Below, piece by piece: positions 1 to 5,435 of a stretch of 13,563 nucleotides of DNA (positions are counted from its first letter, which is position 1; each line of letters begins with the position of its first letter). The translations under genes and the position numbers were made by a program. Origin of the DNA: JAVBNC01 sp031551765 (GTDB taxonomy: Bacteria > Desulfobacterota > Desulfovibrionia > Desulfovibrionales > Desulfovibrionaceae); assembly GCA_031551765.1 (NCBI GenBank), contig JAVBNC010000076.1:1-13563 (forward strand), read 5' to 3'. The notes under the pieces were generated by a model that was given only the letters and a program-made list of their open reading frames with translations, was not told the origin of the DNA and did no database searches.

Positions 1-98
1 TTCAGAAGCAGAGCGGTTTTGGTGGCGTCTATGTCGATGCAAAAGCACTCAATAATTTTTCCAACTTTGTATCGACTCAACTTGCTGTTTGCAAACAT
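1..98 (-). CDS. IS1595-family (ISSod11-like) transposase, N-terminal fragment cut by the window edge
   Basis: Reading the minus strand from an ATG at 98 gives 32 residues that begin MFANSKLSRYKVGKI and continue through IECFCIDIDATKTALLL to the window edge without a stop. This is the N-terminal helix-turn-helix-like pattern I associate with IS1595-family transposases of the ISSod11/IS1016 type (short basic start, 'KLSR-K', then 'F--D--AT-TA-LL'), which bind the element's ends. The DDE catalytic domain would lie left of the window, so whether the element is intact cannot be judged. Only weak ribosome-binding sequence precedes the ATG. The stretch is visibly AT-richer than the genes to its right, as expected of an incoming element. 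The family call rests on recognising one short conserved block. Confidence 0.68.
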   Translation of the reverse strand, partial: MFANSKLSRYKVGKIIECFCIDIDATKTALLL

Positions 99-138
99 TT
101 TTCTAGCCTACCAGGTGATATCCTGATGGTCTAGAGCC
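1..138 (-). mobile_element. Right-hand end of an IS1595-like insertion sequence
   Basis: The transposase start at 98 lies about 40 bp from the point (about 139) where recognisable MmgE/PrpD coding sequence begins. The outer end of the element is therefore placed at roughly 131-138. Read inward on the minus strand it would begin GGCTCTAGACCATCAGGA, which is a candidate terminal inverted repeat. The other end and the target-site duplication are outside the window, so the exact boundary is inferred. Confidence 0.5.
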
Positions 139-714
139 TTCAAAATACACTCCTGCATGCGCGGAACGCACGCCACCATCGACGCGCTGCTCAAAATTCA
201 GAAAGAAAACAACCTTACGCCTGAAAAAATAGCCTCTGTTTCCGTATTTACCTCCTCTTTCGTCATGAGGCTGTCGAACAGAAAACCGGACACCGCGGTC
301 GGCGCCCAGGCGAGCACGGAGTTCTCGTCGGCCATTGCGCTGAAGTACGGCAAAATCGATTCCGAAGAACTCATTGTCAAGAGCCTCCGCGACCCTGAAG
401 TCATCAGCATCGCCGAAAAAATCACCCTGAGTAAAGATGGCGCGGTGCAGCAATATCTCGAAAACAACCCGACGCATTTCGGCGCCGCGCGGGTTGTTGT
501 GACCACCGTGGACGGGGCGAACTACGAGCAATGGTCGCCCATCCCTCTTGGCGATGAGGAAATGCCCCTGGGGTGGGATACCTTGAAAAGCAAGTTCAAG
601 GGTCTGATTGAGGAGGCGCCGTTTGCAGCAAAAGCCGATGTTCTGGTGGATCACATCCTTCGCCTGGATGAAGCCCAAAATGTGGACATGCTCTTAACGC
701 CCGACAAGCAGTGA
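139..714 (+). pseudogene. MmgE/PrpD family protein, 5'-truncated by IS insertion
   Basis: The frame ending in TGA at 712-714 encodes about 190 residues of an MmgE/PrpD-family protein, which is normally about 450 residues. The family includes 2-methylcitrate dehydratase and cis-aconitate decarboxylase, which act on small carboxylic acids in the cytoplasm. The segment begins FKIHSCMRGTHATIDAL, which corresponds to the conserved 'K-y-sCr-tHa-id' stretch that opens the C-terminal part of the family. That similarity continues upstream of the ATG at 157 to about position 139. The ATG has no ribosome-binding site, and an in-frame stop lies at 124-126 inside the IS end. The N-terminal half is therefore missing rather than the gene being short. 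It is followed at 841 by a TRAP permease on the same strand, suggesting it was the first visible gene of the catabolic set. Substrate unknown. Confidence 0.75.
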
Positions 715-840
715 CGGCAGATCCAGCTGATTGCGTGCGGCACCCGCCATGAGGCCGCGCGCAACCAGGTTCCGGGTTCGTTGCGCGCAGCCGTCCGGCA
801 TTTCGTAACCATGTGGCTCGCAAGTGCAAAGGGTTTGTTT
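715..840. other. Intergenic gap between the MmgE/PrpD remnant and the TRAP permease
   Basis: The stretch contains no credible gene. The permease frame is open from 781 but has no ribosome-binding site until the AAAGGG at 828-833. I see no strong hairpin, so the two genes could have been on one transcript. After the IS insertion, transcription of the permease would depend on read-through from the IS or on an unseen promoter here. Confidence 0.4.
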
Positions 841-2193
841 ATGACAGCAGGAATAGCATCGCTTCTTGTGTATATTGCGGTTATCCTTATCTGGAACCTT
901 ATCTTCAAACGAAAAATCCCCGAGGCCATGGTCGTGGCCTGGATTGCGATACTGCCTCTTGCAGGCTGGAGTGCCGCTCCCCAGCTCTTTCTTGACTGCC
1001 TGGCCTCCGCAGGCAAGCAGGAAGTCGTTTTCGCCTCCATGGCCTTTATTTACATGGCGATCCTGATGAAAAAAACGGACCTGGTGTCGAGACTGGTCCA
1101 GATACTCAACTCCGTTTTCGGCCGGATAGGGGGTGGAGCCGGGTACGTTTCCACCGCCGCCAGCATTCTGTTCGGGACAATTTCAGGCTCCGCCTCGGGC
1201 AACGCCGCTTCCGTCGGCACCATCACCATCCCCTGGATGGCCAACTCCGGCTGGACGTCCCATAGGGCGGCCACCCTTGTGGCGGGCAACGCGGCGCTCG
1301 GCGTCTCCACCCCTCCGTCGTCATCCATGTTTTTGCTGCTCGGGCTGCCCGGGGTTGCCAGCACCCTCAGCGCGGGGGACCTGTACGTCACCATGTTCTG
1401 CGCGGGGGGCTGGACCATCCTGGCCAAAATAGCGGCCGTCAGATACTTTGCCGTGCGCGACAAGGTCGGGCCGGTTCAGGCCGAGCTGATACAGCCCCTG
1501 GCGCAGAGCTTCAAATCCGGCTGGACATCGCTGCTCATTTTCATAGGCATCCTTCTTCCCGTGGCCCTGACCATGGGCCCCGGCTACGAATTTCTCACCG
1601 CCGCCCAAAGTTTCGGCAAGAAAGGAATGCGGAGCATCTCCATCATTGTCTGGATACCGATTATCGTCAGCTGGATCACCATCTTTGAGGGGTGGAGCAG
1701 GCTGCCCAAGACCCTCAGGGGCTGGCTGGACTTCAATATGTCAACGGCCCGGTCCTTTACCATGGCCGGCACCACCATTTTCTTCGCCTTTGCGGCAAGC
1801 CACGCCATGACCAAGCTCGGTCTCGGGCCCGACATGTCCGCTCTTCTGAAAACGCTCATCCTGCCGAAATGGGGCATGCTGCTCCTGGTGGGGCTTATCA
1901 CCGTAATCGTGGGCGGCCCCCTGAGTTCGACCGCAACCGTGGTCGCGGTGGGCTCCGTAGGGTACATTGCGCTCAGCAGCCAGGGTATCCCTCCGTCCGT
2001 CGCTGCATCGTGCATGCTGCTTTTTTCTTCCATTACCTTCTTTACGCCGCCCAACTCGCCGCCCGCGTTCATAGCTTCCGGTTTCGCCCAGGTGGACCCC
2101 ATGGGATTGTTCAAGCCCTTGGTCCTGTTCTACGGCATACCGGTTTTCATTATCGGCGTACTGGTGGGACTGGGCATATTGCCCGTAATATAA
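841..2193 (+). CDS. TRAP-type transporter large permease subunit (DctM-like)
   Basis: This is a 450-residue, very hydrophobic protein with about a dozen predicted membrane helices. It resembles the large membrane subunit of TRAP transporters, which import carboxylates and related solutes on an ion gradient together with a periplasmic binding protein. The diagnostic block lies at residues 112-160: GTISGSASGNAASVGT, then IPWM, and then LGVSTPPSS. It matches the family 'GsisGSa-An-a--Gt-tIP-M' and 'PPS' signatures. A related loop (FFTPPNSPPAF) occurs near the C terminus. The start at 841 was chosen because AAAGGG lies 7 nt upstream; in-frame starts at 781 and 811 lack such a site. No binding protein is in view and no normal DctQ gene precedes it. 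The next gene starts 15 nt after its stop. TRAP membership is likely; another member of the same ion-transporter superfamily is possible. Confidence 0.78.
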   Translation: MTAGIASLLVYIAVILIWNLIFKRKIPEAMVVAWIAILPLAGWSAAPQLFLDCLASAGKQEVVFASMAFIYMAILMKKTDLVSRLVQILNSVFGRIGGGAGYVSTAASILFGTISGSASGNAASVGTITIPWMANSGWTSHRAATLVAGNAALGVSTPPSSSMFLLLGLPGVASTLSAGDLYVTMFCAGGWTILAKIAAVRYFAVRDKVGPVQAELIQPLAQSFKSGWTSLLIFIGILLPVALTMGPGYEFLTAAQSFGKKGMRSISIIVWIPIIVSWITIFEGWSRLPKTLRGWLDFNMSTARSFTMAGTTIFFAFAASHAMTKLGLGPDMSALLKTLILPKWGMLLLVGLITVIVGGPLSSTATVVAVGSVGYIALSSQGIPPSVAASCMLLFSSITFFTPPNSPPAFIASGFAQVDPMGLFKPLVLFYGIPVFIIGVLVGLGILPVI

Positions 2194-2208
2194 GGAAAGG
2201 AAAAAGCC

Positions 2209-2433
2209 ATGCGTACATTCTTCGATTATACTTGCGCTGTTTCCCAAATACTTTTTGTGCTGTTCGGGACCTGCGTCGTTGTGACGCAAGCGGTCGGGAT
2301 AATGACCCTGGACGGCGCACTGGCGATCTGGGCAAAAGCCACCTTTGAGCCCTGGGCGACACGCGCCGCCAGCGTGACCGCCGTATCCTCGTTCATCCTT
2401 TCCTATTTCTACAAATGGACAGCGGGCGAGTAG
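2209..2433 (+). CDS. Small two-helix membrane protein (possible minimal TRAP small subunit)
   Basis: A 74-residue protein begins MRTFFDYTCAVSQILF. It has one hydrophobic helix at about residues 8-30 and a second at about 52-69 (SVTAVSSFILSYFYKW), separated by a short polar segment. A strong ribosome-binding site, AAGGAAAGG, overlaps the stop of the permease gene and ends 8 nt before the ATG, so the two genes are almost certainly co-transcribed and probably translated together. The small subunits of TRAP transporters (DctQ) are usually about 160-180 residues with four helices and usually precede the large subunit. This one is half that size and follows it. A role as the permease's partner is inferred only from position and topology; I do not recognise the sequence. 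Confidence 0.6.
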   Translation: MRTFFDYTCAVSQILFVLFGTCVVVTQAVGIMTLDGALAIWAKATFEPWATRAASVTAVSSFILSYFYKWTAGE

Positions 2434-2467
2434 GCGTTTCGCTTCCGTACACCGTAAAGGAGCAACC

Positions 2468-3616
2468 ATGAAAGCCGCCATAGCCATACGCAACGGCCGG
2501 GTGATAGACCCGGCCCGCAAGTACGACAGAAAGAAAGACGTGTTCATCTCCCACGAAGGCGTCATTGCTTCCTCCGCCGAGTGCAACGGGGAAGCCGACT
2601 ACACAATTGACGCATCCAACTGCGTGGTCTGCCCGGGGCTGATTGATTTCCATGCCCATATCTATGAGCGGGGTTCTGAAAGCGGCGTGCCGCACGAAGC
2701 CTGCTTCCCCGCGTCCGGCGTCACCAGCATAGTGGATGGCGGCACGGCAGGTTCGGCCGGTTTTGAAGGCTTTTACAAGGCCATTCTGGCCACCAGCCTC
2801 ATGAACTTGAAAAGTCTGGTCAATGTTTCTCCGGCCGGGCTTGCCACCAGGCGCTTTCACGAAGACCTCAACCCCAAATATTTTGACGAAACAAAGCTGC
2901 TGCGGCTGTTCAAAAAGTACCCGGATGTGCTGCTGGGTCTGAAAATCCGCATTACCAAAAATATTGCCGGGGAACACGGGCTGAAGCCGCTGGAACACGC
3001 GTTGCGCATTGCGGACAAAGCGGGCAAGCCCCTGGTGGCGCACGTTACGGACCCAGTGGCCCCGCTGGAGGACATAGCCGCCCTGCTGCGGCCCAAGGAC
3101 GTCATCTGCCACGCCTACCAGGGTTACGGGCACACCATTGTCGATGCCAAAGGCAAGGTGCTTCCGGCCATGCACAAGGCGCGGGAACGCGGCCTTGTGT
3201 TCGACGTGTGCAACGGCAAGACCAACGCTTCCATAAAGGTGGCGAAAGCCGCCATTGCGGACGGGTTCCTGCCGGACATCATCAGCTCGGACACGGGCAC
3301 GCTGACCATGTTCCGCGAACCCGCCATGGGGCTGTCCTACGTGCTCTCCAAGTATCTGAACCTGGGAATGGAGCTGTACGACGTGATAGCCTGCTGCACG
3401 GCCGCTCCCGCCAAGTGGATGGGCATGGAAACGGAAATAGGCACCCTGGCTCCCAAGGCCAGCGCGGACGTTTCCATTCTGCGCGTGGAGTCCAAGAAGA
3501 TCAAATTTTCCGACGTGCACGGCGAATCCTTTTACGGCTCGCACGTGCTTATCCCGCAGCTGACGCTTTCCCGGGGCCAGATCATGTTCCGGCAGATGGA
3601 CTTTGTGGAGTCCTGA
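2468..3616 (+). CDS. Amidohydrolase-superfamily metallohydrolase (amidohydrolase/deacetylase type)
   Basis: This 382-residue cytoplasmic enzyme has the TIM-barrel amidohydrolase layout: an N-terminal beta-sandwich piece (VIDPARKYD), the metal-binding H62-A-H64 after PGLIDF, a candidate bridging carboxylated lysine K159 in LLGLKI, H192 in VAHVTDP, H215 in ICHAYQGYG, and the catalytic Asp D275 in ISSDTGTLT. The whole expected metal ligand set is present, so it should be active. It resembles the group labelled 'amidohydrolase/deacetylase family metallohydrolase', which hydrolyses amide or N-acyl bonds of small molecules; dihydroorotase-like cyclic amidases are relatives. AAAGGAG 6-7 nt upstream supports the ATG at 2468. 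It lies 34 nt after the small membrane protein and 71 nt before the enolase-superfamily gene, within the same rightward cluster. The exact substrate cannot be read from sequence. Confidence 0.85.
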   Translation: MKAAIAIRNGRVIDPARKYDRKKDVFISHEGVIASSAECNGEADYTIDASNCVVCPGLIDFHAHIYERGSESGVPHEACFPASGVTSIVDGGTAGSAGFEGFYKAILATSLMNLKSLVNVSPAGLATRRFHEDLNPKYFDETKLLRLFKKYPDVLLGLKIRITKNIAGEHGLKPLEHALRIADKAGKPLVAHVTDPVAPLEDIAALLRPKDVICHAYQGYGHTIVDAKGKVLPAMHKARERGLVFDVCNGKTNASIKVAKAAIADGFLPDIISSDTGTLTMFREPAMGLSYVLSKYLNLGMELYDVIACCTAAPAKWMGMETEIGTLAPKASADVSILRVESKKIKFSDVHGESFYGSHVLIPQLTLSRGQIMFRQMDFVES

Positions 3617-3658
3617 AAAAACGCCGGGGCTTTTGAACACAGGCAATTGATCGTGAAC

Positions 3659-3678
3659 CAGTACCCTTAACCACTGGA
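3659..3678 (+). promoter_or_regulatory. Small hairpin just upstream of the enolase-superfamily gene
   Basis: CCAGT and ACTGG pair around a 10-nt loop in the 71-bp gap before the ATG at 3688. The TAAGGA ribosome-binding site follows closely. The stem is only 5 bp, so it may be chance. If real it could tune translation or mark a processing point. Confidence 0.2.
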
Positions 3679-3687
3679 GTAAGGATC

Positions 3688-4797
3688 ATGAAAATAACGA
3701 AAGTAGAAGCCATTCCGTTTCGTATTCCCCTGCGTCCTGAAGTCGGCATCATGAAATCAGTGGTGTTCACCGCCACCGGCGCGGACCACGTGCTGATACG
3801 CGTTGAAACGGACCAGGGGATCGTGGGGCATGCGGAAGCCTTTGAGCGCTTCGGCATTTACGGCGAAACCCAGCAGTCCATTGTGGCGGCCATACGCCGG
3901 CATATGGGTCCGGCCATTGTGGGCATGGACGTCTGCGATGTGGAACGCATCAACGCGGCCCTGGATCTTTTCGGCGCAAACTGGACGGCCAAAGGCGCCA
4001 TTGACATAGCCGTGCACGACGCCTTGGGGCAAATGCTCAACCTGCCCATTTACAAGTTTATCGGCGGGTACGGAGAGCCCAAGGCGCCCATTATCGGCAC
4101 GCTTTCCATCACGCCTCCGGAAGAAACCGCCCGCAAGGGCAAGGAAATGATCGACAAGTACGGCGTGAAAGGCTTCAAGGCCAAGGTGGGCGTGGACCCC
4201 AAGCGGGACGTGGCGGCCATGAAAGCGCTGCGCGAGGCGGTGGGCCCGGCCCCCATCATTTATGTGGACGCCAACCAGGGCTATTCGCCGGACGTGGCCA
4301 TCCAGACGGTGCGGAAAATGGAACAGACAGCCGACCTGGCCTGGGTGGAAGAGCCTGTGCGCCAGGACGACTTTTACGGCAAGGCCAGGGTGGGCAAGAG
4401 CATCGGCGTGCCCATTCTGCTGGATGAAAGCGTGTGGACGCCGCAGGACGTGATGAACAACATCCGCAGGGAAATCGGCGGGGTTATCAGCATCAAGTCC
4501 ATGCGTTCCGGCATCCACAAATCCCGCCAGATAGCGGCCATGGCGGAAGCGGCCAACATTCCCTGCCTGACCGGCACCGGCCGCGATACCGTGCTGGGGG
4601 CCGTGGCCAGCGCGCACCTTATCGCCGGTCTCAGGAACGTGCACATGGGCGAGATACTCGACCACAAGCTCTATGAAGGCACCATCACCAAGGAAATGCC
4701 GGAAATCAAGGACGGCTGCCTTATGCTCCCCAAAGGTCCCGGCCTGGGCCTGCATATTGATGAAAAAGCGCTGAAGAAATACCGTCTAGATTTCTGA
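3688..4797 (+). CDS. Mandelate racemase/muconate lactonizing enzyme family protein (enolase superfamily)
   Basis: The 369-residue protein has the enolase-superfamily fold: an N-terminal capping domain (about 1-120) and a barrel with the catalytic set. Visible are the KxK motif K164-A-K166 in GFKAKVGVD, metal ligand D194 in YVDANQGYS, a ligand at E221 or neighbouring E222 in VEEPV, D246/E247 in LLDESVW, and K270 in ISIKSMRSG. The lysine pair on opposite sides (K166 and K270) is the arrangement of the muconate-lactonizing-enzyme subgroup, whose members carry out cycloisomerisation, racemisation/epimerisation or dehydration through an enolate. Mandelate racemase proper uses a His-Asp dyad, which is not seen here. 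TAAGGA lies just before the ATG. It closes the TRAP-amidohydrolase cluster and is followed by a terminator. With an amidohydrolase beside it, an epimerase acting on an acylated or cyclic acid is plausible, but this is inference. Confidence 0.85.
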   Translation: MKITKVEAIPFRIPLRPEVGIMKSVVFTATGADHVLIRVETDQGIVGHAEAFERFGIYGETQQSIVAAIRRHMGPAIVGMDVCDVERINAALDLFGANWTAKGAIDIAVHDALGQMLNLPIYKFIGGYGEPKAPIIGTLSITPPEETARKGKEMIDKYGVKGFKAKVGVDPKRDVAAMKALREAVGPAPIIYVDANQGYSPDVAIQTVRKMEQTADLAWVEEPVRQDDFYGKARVGKSIGVPILLDESVWTPQDVMNNIRREIGGVISIKSMRSGIHKSRQIAAMAEAANIPCLTGTGRDTVLGAVASAHLIAGLRNVHMGEILDHKLYEGTITKEMPEIKDGCLMLPKGPGLGLHIDEKALKKYRLDF

Positions 4798-4809
4798 TGC
4801 CGCGATAGA

Positions 4810-4824
4810 GGCGGTTTTTCCGCC
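4810..4824 (+). other. Short GC hairpin after the enolase-superfamily gene
   Basis: GGCGG and CCGCC flank a TTTTT loop, 12 nt after the stop codon at 4797. It may be a minor stem that helps end or protect the transcript before the main terminator. The stem is only 5 bp. Confidence 0.25.
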
Positions 4825-4836
4825 CACCCGAATGCA

Positions 4837-4876
4837 GCGCGCCTTCTTCCCGCAACACGGGAGAAGGCGCGCTTTT
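4837..4876 (+). terminator. Rho-independent terminator ending the catabolic gene set
   Basis: GCGCGCCTTCTTCCCG (4837-4852) pairs with CGGGAGAAGGCGCGC (4858-4872) with one bulged base and a short loop. TTTT follows. The strong GC stem with a T run just after the enolase-superfamily gene separates it from the AlaX-like gene. Confidence 0.8.
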
Positions 4877-4888
4877 GCCCCGTCCCCC

Positions 4889-4917
4889 TTGCTCCTTTTC
4901 CGCATAGTCGTTACTTT
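4889..4917 (+). promoter_or_regulatory. Possible sigma-70 promoter for the AlaX-like gene
   Basis: TTGCTC (4889-4894) and TACTTT (4912-4917) are spaced by 17 nt, placed between the terminator and the AAGGAG ribosome-binding site of the gene at 4938. Both hexamers deviate from consensus. The position after a terminator makes a promoter here necessary, though not necessarily this one. Confidence 0.3.
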
Positions 4918-4937
4918 GCAGGAATAAGGAGTCTTTC

Positions 4938-5402
4938 ATGAGCAAAGATTACGACCCGCACATGCACACGGCGGAACACATACTCAACCAGACCATGGTG
5001 CGCATGTTCGGCTGCGGCCGCTGCTTTTCCTCGCATTTGAACCCCGGCAAGTCCAAGTGCGACTACCATTTCCCCCGGCCGCTGGAAGAGAGCGAAGCCC
5101 TGGCCCTGGAAGAGACGGTCAACACCGTTTTCCGTCAGAATCTGGACGTGGCTGAGCGCCAGGTGCCGCGCCGGGAGGCGGAAAAGCTGGTGAACCTCAG
5201 CAAGCTCCCCGCTTCCGTGGGGCCGGACGCGCCCATCCGCATCGTGACCGTGGGCGAGTATGACATCTGCCCCTGCATCGGCGCGCACGTGGCGAATACC
5301 AAAGAACTGGGAGCCTTCCGCCTGGTGTCCCATGATTTTTCCGCCAAGGGGGCGGGAGAGCAGGGCGTTTTGCGGCTGCGCTTCCGGCTGGACCCGTTGT
5401 AA
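4938..5402 (+). CDS. AlaX-like free-standing alanyl/threonyl-tRNA editing domain protein
   Basis: A 154-residue protein begins with the zinc-binding HxxxH (H10 and H14 in HMHTAEHIL) of the second additional domain shared by alanyl- and threonyl-tRNA synthetases. It carries the partner CxxxH (C113 and H117 in DICPCIGAHV) near the C terminus. Such free-standing proteins (AlaX) hydrolyse mischarged tRNA, for example Ser-tRNA(Ala), in the cytoplasm. All four metal residues are present, so activity is plausible. Extra cysteines occur at 26, 29, 41 and 111. AAGGAG lies upstream of the ATG at 4938. It is smaller than AlaX forms with the extra N-terminal domain and consists almost only of the editing core. 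It stands alone between a terminator and an exported-protein gene that starts 33 nt later. Which tRNA it edits is not visible; the metal site could also serve a related non-tRNA role. Confidence 0.8.
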   Translation: MSKDYDPHMHTAEHILNQTMVRMFGCGRCFSSHLNPGKSKCDYHFPRPLEESEALALEETVNTVFRQNLDVAERQVPRREAEKLVNLSKLPASVGPDAPIRIVTVGEYDICPCIGAHVANTKELGAFRLVSHDFSAKGAGEQGVLRLRFRLDPL

Positions 5403-5435
5403 CCTTTTCCCGTGGGGTCACCCAAGGAGAGGCGT

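Noticed and set aside
2393..3646. A 417-residue minus-strand frame opposite the amidohydrolase.
   Set aside because: The plus strand encodes a complete metal site with correct spacing; the opposite frame has no motif.
3757..4755. A 332-residue minus-strand frame opposite the enolase-superfamily gene.
   Set aside because: Shadow frame; the plus strand carries the full KxK/D/E/D/K catalytic set.
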